Assembly: GCF_030929495.1 (NCBI RefSeq)
Contig: NZ_JAVFWN010000001.1
Coordinates: 434,001-498,000 of the forward strand
Direction: 5' to 3'
DNA length: 64,000 nucleotides
Source of the DNA: Nocardioides sp. LHD-245
Lineage (GTDB): Bacteria; Actinomycetota; Actinomycetes; Propionibacteriales; Nocardioidaceae
Positions 35,316-46,648 of the stretch are shown here, in pieces. The position numbers were made by a program, and so were the translations under genes. Numbering within the stretch: the stretch's first letter is position 1; each line of letters begins with the position of its first letter. The notes beneath the pieces are model-generated. The model saw only the letters and a program-made list of their open reading frames with translations. It searched no databases and was not told where the DNA came from.

Positions 35316-35352
35316 GGGCGGCCGAGCGCGTCGCATATCGAGCTCGCCGCCC
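35316..35352 (+). terminator. Weak hairpin after the small coiled-coil gene
   Basis: GGGCGGCCGAG (35316-35326) pairs with CTCGCCGCCC (35343-35352) with one bulged base. It is plausible as a terminator but imperfect. Confidence 0.4.
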
Positions 35353-35452
35353 GGTCCTCGCTGCGCTCGGGCCGCGGAGCTGAAGGTCGCCTGGCGGCCA
35401 CACCGAAAACGACTGGCCGTGGGGTCTGCCCGCGGCCTAGCGTCCTGACTTC

Positions 35453-36727
35453 GTGAGCAGGGTGATCGAGACAGTCGCACCGGCGCGGCTGGGACCGGGC
35501 TTCCGCGGGCTGCTGATGTCGGCCTGGGTGAGCAACCTGGGCGACGGGATCGCGCTCGCCGCCGGGCCGCTGCTGGTCGCCTCGCAGACCCGGTCCCCGG
35601 CGCTCGTCTCGATGGCGATGCTGCTCGTGGGGCTGCCTTGGCTGCTGTTCGGCCTGCTCGCGGGCGCGGTCGCCGACCGGGTCGACCGCAAGCGGATGGT
35701 CATGGTGGCCAACCTGCTCCGCATGGTCGTCCTCGGCGCGCTGTGCCTCGCCATCCTCGTTCAGGCGGTGAGCATCGCGGTGGTGCTCGCCGCGATGTTC
35801 CTGCTCGGGACGGCGGAGGTCTTCGCCGACACCGCCTACCGCACCTTCTTGCCGATGCTCGTCGACAGGGCGGATCTCGGAATCGCCAACGCGCGCCTGC
35901 AGGCCGGGTTCATCACGCTCAACCAGTTCGCGGGCGCGCCGATCGGCGCCGCCCTGTTCGCGGTCGGGATGGCGGTGCCCTTCGGCGCCCAGATCGGGTG
36001 CGGCCTGCTCGGCATCGTCCTGGTGTCCCGGATCGCGCTCCCGCCCGGCCCGGTCCGCGGCGAGGTCGACACCCATGTGGTGCGCGACATCGCCGACGGG
36101 GTGCGCTGGCTCGTCGGGCACCCGCCGGTGCGGACCCTCGCCCTGGTGATCGTCACCTTCAACATCACCTGGGCCGCGGCCTGGGCGATGCTGGTGCTGT
36201 ACTCCCTCGACGTCCTGCACATGGGCCCGGTCGGCTACGGCCTGCTCACCGCGGCCTCCGCGACCGGCGGCCTCGTGGGCACCTTCCTCTACGGCTGGCT
36301 CGAGCGGCACGTCCCGCTGGCGACCCTGATGCGGGCCTGCCTGGCGTTGGAGGTGCTCATGCACCTCGGGTTCGCGCTCACCCGGGTGCCGTGGATCGCC
36401 GTCCTCATCATGTTCGGCTTCGGGGTCTACGCGTTCGTCTGGGGCACCCTGTCGCAGGCCGTCCGGCAGCGGGCCGTGCCGACGGCGTACCAGGGGCGGG
36501 TCGGCTCGGTCTACAGCGTGTCGATCTACGGCGGCACGGTGATCGGCAGCGGCCTGGGCGGCGTCATCGCCGAGCACGGCGGCGTGATGGCGCCGTTCTG
36601 GTTCGCGTTCGTCGGCTCCGGGGTCACGCTCGCCCTGGTCTGGCGCCAGCTCGGCCACATCGCGCACGCGGACGACGCCTCCCACGAGCCTCTCGGGGTG
36701 CACGGATCCGTCGACCCGGGGAGGTAG
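35453..36727 (+). CDS. Major facilitator superfamily transporter
   Basis: The 424-residue integral membrane protein has about twelve hydrophobic segments. The loop AGAVADRVDRKRMVMVAN after the second is the MFS cytoplasmic motif (motif A type). Best general match is the enterobactin exporter / drug efflux branch of MFS; the substrate is unknown. The start is GTG 35453. It ends 60 bases before smc, which has its own ribosome binding site. Confidence 0.87.
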   Translation: MSRVIETVAPARLGPGFRGLLMSAWVSNLGDGIALAAGPLLVASQTRSPALVSMAMLLVGLPWLLFGLLAGAVADRVDRKRMVMVANLLRMVVLGALCLAILVQAVSIAVVLAAMFLLGTAEVFADTAYRTFLPMLVDRADLGIANARLQAGFITLNQFAGAPIGAALFAVGMAVPFGAQIGCGLLGIVLVSRIALPPGPVRGEVDTHVVRDIADGVRWLVGHPPVRTLALVIVTFNITWAAAWAMLVLYSLDVLHMGPVGYGLLTAASATGGLVGTFLYGWLERHVPLATLMRACLALEVLMHLGFALTRVPWIAVLIMFGFGVYAFVWGTLSQAVRQRAVPTAYQGRVGSVYSVSIYGGTVIGSGLGGVIAEHGGVMAPFWFAFVGSGVTLALVWRQLGHIAHADDASHEPLGVHGSVDPGR

Positions 36728-36787
36728 CCTGAGACGGCCGAGCTTCCCCCGCGTCGGACCCACTGACCGACCCCGAAGGGAGACTGC

Positions 36788-39700
36788 GTGTATCTGAAGA
36801 GCCTGACCCTCAAGGGGTTCAAGTCCTTCGCGTCCGCGACCACCCTCCAGCTCGAGCCCGGCATCACCTGCATCGTCGGTCCCAACGGCTCCGGCAAGTC
36901 CAATGTCGTCGACGCCCTGGCGTGGGTCATGGGCGAGGCGAGCGCCAAGAGCCTGCGCGGCGGCAAGATGGACGACGTCATCTTCGCCGGCACGTCCGGG
37001 CGGCCGCCGCTCGGTCGCGCCGAGGTGGTGCTGACCATCGACAACTCCGACGGCGCGCTGCCGATCGAGTACTCCGAGGTCACCATCAGCCGGACCATGT
37101 TCCGCACCGGCGGCTCCGAGTACGCCATCAACGGCACCACCTGCCGGCTGCTCGACGTGCAGGAGCTGCTCAGCGACTCCGGCATCGGCCGTGAGATGCA
37201 CGTCATCGTCGGCCAGGGCCAGCTCGACCAGATCCTGCACGCGACGCCGGAGGACCGGCGCGGGTTCATCGAGGAGGCCGCGGGTGTCCTCAAGCATCGC
37301 AAGCGCAAGGAGAAGGCGCTCCGCAAGCTCGACTCCACCGAGGGCAACCTCAACCGGCTCAACGACCTGCTCAGCGAGATCCGGCGCCAGCTCAAGCCGC
37401 TGGGCCGGCAGGCCGAGGTGGCGCGGCGCGCGGCGACGGTCCAGGCCGACGTCCGCGACGCCAAGGCGCGCCTGCTGGCCGACGACCTGGTGACCGCGCG
37501 GACCTCGTTGGAGCAGGAGCTCGCCGACGAGAGCGTGCTGCTCGCCCGGCGCGCGGAGGTCGAGGGCGGCATCACGACCGCGCGCGAGCAGGAGGCGACG
37601 CTGGAGGCCGCGCTGCGCGAGGACCTGCCGGCGCTCTCCGCCGCCCAGGAGACCCTCTCCTCGCTGACCGCCCTGCGTGAGCGCTTCCGGGGCACCCAGA
37701 GCCTGGCCGCCGAGCGGGTGCGCAACGCCGCCGGGGCGGAGGCCGACGGCGACCCGGCCGGCTCCGGTCGCGACCCCGACGAGATCGAGGCCGAGGCGGA
37801 GCGGCTGGCCGCCCAGGAGGCCCAGATCGCCGGGCAGGTCGCCGAGCAGCAGACCGCGCTCGAGCGCGCCGTCGCCACCCGCCGCGCCGCCGAGGAGGCC
37901 GCGGCCGCCGAGGAGCGCCGGGTCGCCGGCCTGCTGCGCGCCGCGGCCGACCGTCGCGAGGGGCTGGCCCGCCTGCACGGCCAGGTCAACACGCTGCGCT
38001 CGCGGGCCAGCGCCGCGGAGGAGGAGATCGGCCGCCTCGAGGCCGCCCGCGCCGACGCCACGGCCCGTGCCGAGCGCTCCCAGCGTGACTTCACCGCCCT
38101 CGAGACCAGGGTCGCCGGGCTCGACGCCGGCGAGGAGGGCCTCGACGCCGAGCACGAGGCGGCCGTGGCCGCGCTCGACGATCTCGACGAGCGGCTCACC
38201 AAGGTCCGCGCCGAGGCCCAGCAGGCCGACCGTGACAAGGCCGGCCTCAGTGCCCGCAAGGAGGCCCTCGAGCTGGGCCTGGCCCGCAAGGACGGCGCCG
38301 GCGCGCTGCTCGCCGCCTCCGACACGATCTCCGGCCTGCTCGGCTCCGTCGCGGCCCTGGTCGCCGTGCGAGCCGGCTACGAAGGCGCCGTGGCCGCGGC
38401 GCTCGGTGCCGCCGCCGACGCCGTCGCCGTCACGGACGCCGCCACCGCGGTCGCCGTCATCGACCATCTCAAGGCCGACGACCTCGGCCGGGCCGGGCTG
38501 CTGCTCGGCGGGGGAGAGGCCGAGACCACGGCCGCGTGGCCCGCGCTGCCCCCCGGCACGTCGTACGCCGTCGACGTGGTCGAGTGCCCCGCCCAGGTCC
38601 GGCCCTCCCTCAACCGGCTGCTGCGCAAGATCGCGGTCGTCGACGACCTCGAGGCCGCCCGTGCGCTCGTCGCCGACCTGGCCGACGTCGTCGCGGTCAC
38701 CCGCGACGGCGACCTGCTCGGCGCCCACTTCGCCTCCGGCGGCTCCCACGCCACCCAGAGCCTGATCGAGATCCAGGCCGCCGTCGACGAGGCCACGGAG
38801 TCGCTGGCCGAGGCCGTCGCGTCGTCCGAGCGGCTGGGCTTCGACCTCGCCCGGCTCGAGAGCGAGCGCGACGAGGCCCGTCAGCGTGCCGACGTCGCCC
38901 TCGCCCGGCTGCACGAGTCCGACGCCACTCTCGCGGCGGTCGCCGAGGAGCTGGGCCAGCACGGATCGCTGGCTCGCGCCGCCCGCGCCGAGGCCGAGCG
39001 GATGACCGAGGCGATCGCCCAGGCCGAGACCTCGCGCGAGCAGGCCCTGGTCGGCCTCGCCGAGCTCGAGCAGCGGCTGGCGAGCGCCGAGGAGGACACC
39101 GAGGAGGAGCCGGACACCACCGAGCAGGAGCGCCTGGTGGAGGCGACCCGGACCGCTCGACAGACCGAGATGGAGTCCCGGCTGGCCCTGCGGACCTCCG
39201 AGGAGCGCGCCCGTGCCCTCCACGGCCGGGTCGACCAGATGCGCAAGGCGGCCGAGGCGGAGCGCCAGGCCCGGGCACGCGCCGCCGAGCGCCGCGCCCG
39301 GCTGATCGCCGAGGGACGTGCCGGCCAGGCGGTCGCCACCGCGGTGGGCTACGTGCTCGCCCGGCTCGAGACGTCCGTCGAGGAGGCCACCCGGCGCCGA
39401 CAGTCCGTCGAGGACTCCCGCCGCGGCCGCGAGCAGGAGCTGATGTCCGTCCGGCAGGCACTGCGCGACCTCGACCGGGAGCACCAGGAGCTGGTCTCCT
39501 CCGTGCACCGTGACGAGATGGCCCGCGCCCAGCAGCGGATGCGCATCGAGCAGATCGAGACCAAGGCGCTCGAGGAGCTCGGTCTCGAGCCCGCGGGGCT
39601 GGTCGCCGACTACGGCCCCGACCAGCCGGTGCCCGTCCTCGAGCCTCCCGCCGACCAGGCCCCGGGCGATGGGGTCGATGGCGGTGACGGCGGCGACGGC

Positions 39701-40414
39701 GCTACCGGCGAGAGCGGTGACGTCGAGCCCGCGCCGCGGACCGTGCCCTATGTCCGCGAGGAGCAGGCCAAGCGGCTGCGGAGCGCCGAGAAGGCCCTGG
39801 GCATGCTCGGCCGGGTCAACCCGCTGGCGCTCGAGGAGTTCACCGCGATGGAGGAGCGGCACCAGTTCCTCTCCGAGCAGCTCGAGGACCTGCGGGCCAC
39901 CCGCAAGGACCTCCTCGACATCGTCAAGGACGTCGACGTCAAGGTCGAGCAGGTCTTCACCGAGGCGTACGCCGACGTCACGGCGGCCTTCGACCAGACT
40001 TTCGCGCGGCTGTTCCCGGGCGGCGAGGGCCGGCTGGTCCTGACCGACCCCTCCGACATGCTGACGACCGGCATCGAGGTCGAGGCCCGCCCGCCCGGCA
40101 AGAAGGTCAAGCGCCTCTCCCTGCTCTCGGGTGGTGAGCGGTCACTCGTCGCGGTCGCCTTCCTGGTCGCGCTGTTCAAGGCCCGGCCCTCGCCGTTCTA
40201 CATCCTCGACGAGGTCGAGGCCGCCCTCGACGACACCAACCTCGGGCGGCTGCTGGAGATCTACGAGGAGCTGCGCGAGAACTCCCAGCTGCTCGTGATC
40301 ACCCACCAGAAGCGGACCATGGAGGTCGGCGACGCGCTCTACGGCGTCACGATGCGCGGCGACGGGGTCTCGGCGGTGATCAGCCAGCGGCTGCGCGACG
40401 ACGAGTCGGCATGA
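36788..40414 (+). CDS. smc: Chromosome segregation ATPase SMC
   Basis: The 1208-residue SMC protein forms the condensin core that organises and separates chromosomes. The N-terminal Walker A GPNGSGKSNVVDAL (about residue 32) and the C-terminal signature LLSGGERSLVAVAFLVAL with Walker B FYILDEVEAALDD flank two long coiled coils (rich in Ala, Glu, Arg) and a hinge (about 515-650). An acidic, glycine-rich insertion (about 955-985, DGVDGGDGGDG) interrupts the second coil near the head. The start is GTG 36788. scpA and scpB are not in this window. A thioesterase gene overlaps its end by four bases. Confidence 0.97.
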   Translation: MYLKSLTLKGFKSFASATTLQLEPGITCIVGPNGSGKSNVVDALAWVMGEASAKSLRGGKMDDVIFAGTSGRPPLGRAEVVLTIDNSDGALPIEYSEVTISRTMFRTGGSEYAINGTTCRLLDVQELLSDSGIGREMHVIVGQGQLDQILHATPEDRRGFIEEAAGVLKHRKRKEKALRKLDSTEGNLNRLNDLLSEIRRQLKPLGRQAEVARRAATVQADVRDAKARLLADDLVTARTSLEQELADESVLLARRAEVEGGITTAREQEATLEAALREDLPALSAAQETLSSLTALRERFRGTQSLAAERVRNAAGAEADGDPAGSGRDPDEIEAEAERLAAQEAQIAGQVAEQQTALERAVATRRAAEEAAAAEERRVAGLLRAAADRREGLARLHGQVNTLRSRASAAEEEIGRLEAARADATARAERSQRDFTALETRVAGLDAGEEGLDAEHEAAVAALDDLDERLTKVRAEAQQADRDKAGLSARKEALELGLARKDGAGALLAASDTISGLLGSVAALVAVRAGYEGAVAAALGAAADAVAVTDAATAVAVIDHLKADDLGRAGLLLGGGEAETTAAWPALPPGTSYAVDVVECPAQVRPSLNRLLRKIAVVDDLEAARALVADLADVVAVTRDGDLLGAHFASGGSHATQSLIEIQAAVDEATESLAEAVASSERLGFDLARLESERDEARQRADVALARLHESDATLAAVAEELGQHGSLARAARAEAERMTEAIAQAETSREQALVGLAELEQRLASAEEDTEEEPDTTEQERLVEATRTARQTEMESRLALRTSEERARALHGRVDQMRKAAEAERQARARAAERRARLIAEGRAGQAVATAVGYVLARLETSVEEATRRRQSVEDSRRGREQELMSVRQALRDLDREHQELVSSVHRDEMARAQQRMRIEQIETKALEELGLEPAGLVADYGPDQPVPVLEPPADQAPGDGVDGGDGGDGATGESGDVEPAPRTVPYVREEQAKRLRSAEKALGMLGRVNPLALEEFTAMEERHQFLSEQLEDLRATRKDLLDIVKDVDVKVEQVFTEAYADVTAAFDQTFARLFPGGEGRLVLTDPSDMLTTGIEVEARPPGKKVKRLSLLSGGERSLVAVAFLVALFKARPSPFYILDEVEAALDDTNLGRLLEIYEELRENSQLLVITHQKRTMEVGDALYGVTMRGDGVSAVISQRLRDDESA

Positions 40415-40869
40415 GCACCCCCGACCGCACCCGCCCCGACCGGTCGTCGTACCTCGCCTGGCGGACGGCCACCACCCGCTGGTCCGACGACGACGTCTAC
40501 GGGCACCTCAACAACGCCCGCTACTTCGACCTGATCGACACCGCGGTCAACGCCCACCTGCACGAGGCGACCGGCACCGACATCCGCAGGCTCCCGGCGA
40601 TCGGCCTGGTCGCCGAGGTGTCCTGTCGCTACTTCGCCGAGATGGGCTATCCCCGCCCGATCGACCTCGGTCTCGCGGTCGAGCGGCTCGGCACGTCGTC
40701 GGTCGTCTACCGGATCGGGCTCTTCCAGGGCGACCCCGACGGCGCGGGCGCGCTCGCGTCCGCCGAGGGCCGCTTCGTCCACGTGTACGTCGACGCCACC
40801 GATCCGGCGCGCCCCTCGACCCCGATCCCCGCCGTCATCCGCGCGGCCGTCGAGCCCCTGCTGGGGTGA
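40411..40869 (+). CDS. Acyl-CoA thioesterase, 4HBT hot-dog family
   Basis: The 152-residue protein has the hot-dog fold signature WSDDDVYGHLNNARYFDLID, close to the 4-hydroxybenzoyl-CoA thioesterase active site (Asp and the HLNN region), followed by SCRYFAEMGYPRPIDLGL. It probably hydrolyses acyl-CoA thioesters; the substrate is unknown. Its start overlaps the smc stop by four bases, so expression is coupled to smc without an obvious functional link. Confidence 0.9.
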   Translation: MSTPDRTRPDRSSYLAWRTATTRWSDDDVYGHLNNARYFDLIDTAVNAHLHEATGTDIRRLPAIGLVAEVSCRYFAEMGYPRPIDLGLAVERLGTSSVVYRIGLFQGDPDGAGALASAEGRFVHVYVDATDPARPSTPIPAVIRAAVEPLLG

Positions 40870-40971
40870 CCTCCGCCGCTCCTCCCGCGCCCGGCGGGGA
40901 GCAGGCGGCCGCTCCCTTGGACCGGGGGTGCAGGATGGGACACAGAGCGATCCCTACTCGGAGGAGTCGAA

Positions 40972-41160
40972 GTGCTGTTCGTCGGCCTCGCGGTCGTGCT
41001 GAGCCTCGTGGTCTCGGCAGCCGTGGCCCTCTACGTGGCTTATCCGCACCGCGGCGAGAAGATGCCCGTCGTCCCGTGGCTGGGTGACGCGATGGGCCGG
41101 GCCGTCGAGGCCGCGCCGGTCCTGGAGGACGACGAGCGGGACCTGCAGCGCCTCCGCTGA
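40972..41160 (+). CDS. Small single-pass membrane protein
   Basis: The 62-residue product has one N-terminal membrane helix (LFVGLAVVLSLVVSAAVALYVAY, about residues 2-24; longest part LFVGLAVVLSLVVSAAVAL) and a hydrophilic 38-residue tail with an acidic end. GTG 40972 follows a strong GGAGGAG. It lies just before ftsY. The function is unrecognised; the position and good ribosome binding site argue that it is real. Confidence 0.7.
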   Translation: MLFVGLAVVLSLVVSAAVALYVAYPHRGEKMPVVPWLGDAMGRAVEAAPVLEDDERDLQRLR

Positions 41161-41249
41161 GCCCCGTCACCCGCGATGGCGGGTGGCCGCGCAGGGCGCC
41201 ACGCCGCACCCGTTGCGGCCGGCGCCGGGCGGCGTGATGGGATGAGCGC

Positions 41250-42416
41250 ATGCAGGAGTGGCTCTACCTCGTCATCGGGATCGCCGTCGTCGGCGTCCTC
41301 GCGATCGCCGGCCTCGTCGGGACCCGGACCCGGCGCGGGTCGAGCACGCCCGACTCGACCACCGACGTCATCGCCCCGCCGGCCGCGACGCCGGCCACCG
41401 ATGACGCCGCCGACGCCGCCGACGCGGTCGGCGCGCCGACCGCCGAGGCCCCCGCGGTCGAGGTCCCTGCCGAGCCGATCGCGCCGAGCCTGGAGACCCC
41501 GGAGAAGCCGGCCTCGCGGCTGGTCCGGCTCCGGCAGCGGCTCGCCGGCTCCAACGCGCTGGGCCGGGGTCTGCTCGGCCTGCTCAGCCGCGAGAAGCTG
41601 GACGAGGACACGTGGGAGGCCATCGAGGACCTGCTCCTCGCCGCCGACATCGGTGTCGCGCCCACCCAGGAGCTCGTGGAGCGGCTGCGTGCGAGGCTGC
41701 GGGTCGAGGGCGGTCAGACGGCCGACGTACGCACGGTGCTGCGCGAGGAGCTGATCAACCTCGTCGACCCCACCATGGACCGTGCGCTCAAGGTGAGCGG
41801 CGAGGGCGACGCACCGGGCGTGGTGCTGGTCGTCGGCGTCAACGGCACCGGCAAGACCACCACGGTCGGCAAGCTGGCTCGGATCCTGGTCGCCGACGAC
41901 CGTACGGCGCTCCTCGCCGCCGCCGACACCTTCCGGGCCGCGGCGACCGAGCAACTCGCCACGTGGGGCGAGCGGGTCGGCGTCGAGGTCGTCCGCGGCC
42001 CCGAGGGCGGCGACCCCGCCAGCGTCGCCTTCGACGCGGTCAAGGAGGGCGTCGACCGCGGGGTCGACACCGTCGTGGTCGACACCGCCGGTCGGCTGCA
42101 GAACAAGCAGGGCCTGATGGACGAGCTCGGCAAGGTCAAGCGGGTCATCGAGAAGCAGTCGCCCGTCACCGAGGTGCTGCTCGTCCTCGACGCGACCACC
42201 GGCCAGAACGGCCTGATCCAGGCCAAGGTCTTCTCCGAGGTCGTCGACGTGACCGGCATCGTGCTCACCAAGCTCGACGGCTCCGCCAAGGGCGGCATCG
42301 TGATCGCCGTGCAGCGCCAGCTCGGCGTACCCGTCAAGCTGGTCGGCCTGGGGGAGGGCCCCGACGACCTCGCGCCGTTCGACGCGGCGGCGTTCGTCGA
42401 CGCGCTCCTCGGCTGA
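41250..42416 (+). CDS. ftsY: Signal recognition particle receptor FtsY
   Basis: The 388-residue SRP receptor docks ribosome-SRP complexes at the membrane. It starts with a membrane helix (LYLVIGIAVVGVLAIAGLVG), followed by a long Ala/Pro/Glu-rich A region (about 30-95). The NG GTPase domain has VVGVNGTGKTTTVGKLA, DTAGRLQNKQ and TKLDGSAKGG. The ATG is at 41250. Its partner ffh lies 4.6 kb downstream on the same strand, with the amtB-glnK-glnD cluster between. Confidence 0.97.
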   Translation: MQEWLYLVIGIAVVGVLAIAGLVGTRTRRGSSTPDSTTDVIAPPAATPATDDAADAADAVGAPTAEAPAVEVPAEPIAPSLETPEKPASRLVRLRQRLAGSNALGRGLLGLLSREKLDEDTWEAIEDLLLAADIGVAPTQELVERLRARLRVEGGQTADVRTVLREELINLVDPTMDRALKVSGEGDAPGVVLVVGVNGTGKTTTVGKLARILVADDRTALLAAADTFRAAATEQLATWGERVGVEVVRGPEGGDPASVAFDAVKEGVDRGVDTVVVDTAGRLQNKQGLMDELGKVKRVIEKQSPVTEVLLVLDATTGQNGLIQAKVFSEVVDVTGIVLTKLDGSAKGGIVIAVQRQLGVPVKLVGLGEGPDDLAPFDAAAFVDALLG

Positions 42417-42422
42417 TCGCGT

Positions 42423-42485
42423 CGTCGTACCCGGCATTCGGGTCGGGTCTCGGGCACGGACGCGACCCGAATGCCGGGTACGACG
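42423..42485 (+). terminator. Strong inverted repeat after ftsY
   Basis: A perfect 23-bp stem (42423-42445 with 42463-42485) closes a 17-nt loop, starting seven bases after the ftsY stop. It insulates ftsY from the GlnR-controlled amtB promoter. Confidence 0.8.
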
Positions 42486-42537
42486 GGCAGCCCGGCTCCG
42501 TGGGCGCTCGCCGCCCCGTCCCGGCCGCTCCTCGCAC

Positions 42538-42575
42538 GTAACCGGCCCGAAACACGCCACGACACGTTCCGAAAC
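42538..42575 (+). promoter_or_regulatory. GlnR box upstream of amtB
   Basis: Half-sites GTAAC (42538), GAAAC (42549), CGACA (42560, weak) and GAAAC (42571) are each separated by exactly six bases. This is the a-b-a-b spacing of the actinobacterial GlnR consensus GTnAC-n6-GaAAC-n6 repeated. The box ends 22 bases before the amtB ATG. Confidence 0.8.
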
Positions 42576-42597
42576 GTTCGCAGCCGATGGTTCGGGC

Positions 42598-44270
<1,673 letters not shown>

Positions 44271-44280
44271 GTGTCGACCG

Positions 44281-44337
44281 CGCACCAACCGATTTCGTTC
44301 CCAGATCGGTCAGATGACGACGAATTCGGTTGGTGCG
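44281..44337 (+). terminator. Inverted repeat between glnK and glnD
   Basis: The 18-base arms at 44281-44298 and 44320-44337 are complementary except for one position, with a 21-nt loop, 11 bases after glnK. It may attenuate read-through into glnD. A TTG at 44330 lies inside the right arm, one reason not to use it as the glnD start. Confidence 0.6.
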
Positions 44338-44377
44338 TGGCAAGCGGGCCCGCCCCGCGCCGACGGGGCGGGCGAGC

Positions 44378-46648
44378 ATGACCGCTGCTGACCGCGCTGG
44401 GCGGACGGAGGTCGCCGACTCCCTCTGCCGCGGCGCGTACGCCGGCGCGGCGGGCCCCGACGCGGGGGTGGCCCTGGTGGCGGTCGGCGGCTACGGACGG
44501 GGCGAGCTGGCGCCGTACTCCGACCTCGACGTGGTCCTCGTGGCCGACGAGGGCGTCGACGAGGAGCGGTGGACCGCGCTGGCCGGTCAGGTCTGGTACC
44601 CGTTGTGGGACTCCGGCGCGAGGCTCGATCACGCCGTCCGCACCCTGCCGGAGATGCTCACGGCCGCGGAGGGCGATGTCCGGGTGGCGTCGGGCCTGCT
44701 CGACGTGCGCCACGTCGCGGGGGACCACAGCGTCGCCCTGCGGCTGCGCACGACGACGCTGGCCCACTGGCGGCGCCAGGCTCGGCAGCGGCTGCCCGAG
44801 CTGCGCGAGCTGGTCCGCGGCCGGCACCGCCTCGTCGGCGAGCTGGCGCACCTCTCACTGCCTGATGTCAAGGAGGCCGAGGGCGGCCTGCGCGACGCGA
44901 CCGTGCTCAAGAGCCTCACCGCCACCTGGCTGGTGGATGTGCCCGCGGCCGACCTGGAGCGTTGTCGTCAGCAGCTCCTCGACGTGCGCGACCTGCTCCA
45001 CGAGGCCGCCGGCCGCGCGAGCGACCGGATCGCGCCCGAGCACTGGGCACCGCTCGCCGAGGGGCTCGGGCTGCCGGACGAGGTCGCGGCCCAGCGCTAC
45101 GTGCGCGAGGTCGGCCGTCGGGTGACCCACCTGTCGCGGCTGGCCTGGCGCCGTACCGACGACGTGCTGCGGCAGCCCCGGGCGGGCCGGCCGCGCCGGC
45201 CCGAGCTGGAGCGGGTCGCCCCGGGCGTCGCGATGTCCCGCGGCGAGATCGTCCTCGACCGCGGCGCGCGGCCCGCCCAGGACCCGACGCTGCTGCTGCG
45301 GGCCGCCGCCGAGGCCGCGGAGCGAGATGTCGTGCTGGCCCCGCCGACGGCGGCACGGCTGGTCCGGGAGTGTCCTCCGCTGCCCGAGCCCTGGCCCGAG
45401 GAGGCGCGCCGGCAGCTGGTCCGGCTGCTCGCGGCCGGGCCCGGCCTGCTGCCGGTGTGGGAGACCCTGGAGGAGACCGGGGCCCTGGTGCGGATCCTGC
45501 CCGAGTGGGAGCGGATCCGGCTGCTGCCGCACGCCTCGCCGATCCACCGCTTCACCGTCGACCGACACGTCGTGGAGACCTGTGTCGAGGCGTCCGCCCT
45601 GATCCGCGACGTGGCACGGCCCGACGTCCTGGTCGTGGCCGCGCTGCTGCACGACATCGGGAAGGGGGACCTGACCGAGCACAGCGTCGCCGGCGAGCCG
45701 CTCGCCCGTGGTATCGCCACGCGGATGGGGTTCGCCGCGGACGAGAGCGACCTGATCGCCCTCCTGGTGCGTCGGCACCTCCTCCTCGCGGACATCGCCA
45801 CCACCCGCGACCCCGACGACCCCGCCACGATCGACGCCCTGCTCGAGCACGTCGGCAGCCTGGAGGCCCTGGCACTGCTGACCGCGCTGGCGGAGGCCGA
45901 CGCCAAGGCGGCCTCACCCAAGGCATGGTCCTCGTGGCGGGCCGGCCTGGTCCTCGACCTGTCCCGGCGGGCGCGAGCCGCGCTCGAGCAGGGGAGCGCG
46001 CCGCCGGCGTTCACCGTCGAGGAGATCCCGATCCCGGTCGGCGTCGTCGCCGGCGAGATCTCGATCGTGGTGGAGGGTGAGGCCCGTGGGGAGCGAAGCG
46101 ACCGACATGCGCCGGTCCCCGACGGCTCACGGGTCACCGTCGTGGCGCTCGACCGGGTCGGCCTGCTCGCCGACGTGGCCGCCGTGTTCGCGCTGCGCCG
46201 GGTCGCGGTACGTGCGGCCCGGCTGTGGGCGCAGGGAGACGTCGCGGTCTCGGTCTGGGACGTCGCCGAGGCCGGCCTCGACCCGCGTGCCCTGGGCGAC
46301 CAGCTGGACGCGATCACCTCGCGCCGGGTGGATCCGGCTGCTCGGCTGGCGGTGCGGCACGTGGCCGGGGAACTGGACCCGGCGGTCGTCGTACGGCCGG
46401 AGGCGAGTGATCACGCGACGGTGATCGAGGTCCGGGCCGCCGACCGCCCCGGCGTCGTGTACGTCGTCAGCGCGGCACTGGCAGCGCTCGACATGACCGT
46501 GCGCTCGGCGCACATCTCGACGCTGGGGCCGCAGGCCGTGGACGTGTTCTACGTCCAGGAGGTCGCGGCCGGGGCGCTTTCGGAGACGCGGGCGGCCGAG
46601 GCCGCCCACGCCGTCCGGAAGGCGATCAGCGCGTCCTCCGCACCCTGA
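44378..46648 (+). CDS. glnD: PII uridylyl-/adenylyltransferase GlnD
   Basis: The 756-residue bifunctional enzyme modifies and demodifies GlnK; in actinobacteria the modification is adenylylation (family knowledge). Domains in order: nucleotidyltransferase with GGYGRGELAPYSDLD, a GlnD-specific helical region, an HD domain with VVAALLHDIGKGDLTEHS, and two C-terminal ACT domains (VVALDRVGLLADVAAVFALR; EVRAADRPGVVYVVSAAL). ATG 44378 was preferred over TTG 44330, which falls within a hairpin. The end overlaps a convergent small gene by 23 bases. Confidence 0.95.
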   Translation: MTAADRAGRTEVADSLCRGAYAGAAGPDAGVALVAVGGYGRGELAPYSDLDVVLVADEGVDEERWTALAGQVWYPLWDSGARLDHAVRTLPEMLTAAEGDVRVASGLLDVRHVAGDHSVALRLRTTTLAHWRRQARQRLPELRELVRGRHRLVGELAHLSLPDVKEAEGGLRDATVLKSLTATWLVDVPAADLERCRQQLLDVRDLLHEAAGRASDRIAPEHWAPLAEGLGLPDEVAAQRYVREVGRRVTHLSRLAWRRTDDVLRQPRAGRPRRPELERVAPGVAMSRGEIVLDRGARPAQDPTLLLRAAAEAAERDVVLAPPTAARLVRECPPLPEPWPEEARRQLVRLLAAGPGLLPVWETLEETGALVRILPEWERIRLLPHASPIHRFTVDRHVVETCVEASALIRDVARPDVLVVAALLHDIGKGDLTEHSVAGEPLARGIATRMGFAADESDLIALLVRRHLLLADIATTRDPDDPATIDALLEHVGSLEALALLTALAEADAKAASPKAWSSWRAGLVLDLSRRARAALEQGSAPPAFTVEEIPIPVGVVAGEISIVVEGEARGERSDRHAPVPDGSRVTVVALDRVGLLADVAAVFALRRVAVRAARLWAQGDVAVSVWDVAEAGLDPRALGDQLDAITSRRVDPAARLAVRHVAGELDPAVVVRPEASDHATVIEVRAADRPGVVYVVSAALAALDMTVRSAHISTLGPQAVDVFYVQEVAAGALSETRAAEAAHAVRKAISASSAP

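Noticed and set aside
35129..39862. A 1577-residue open frame on the minus strand opposite smc
   Set aside because: It is the antisense shadow of a real SMC gene in high-GC DNA; its translation is low-complexity with no domain.
44330..44377. TTG 44330 as the glnD start
   Set aside because: It lies within the right arm of an inverted repeat; ATG 44378 is closer to the conserved domain.
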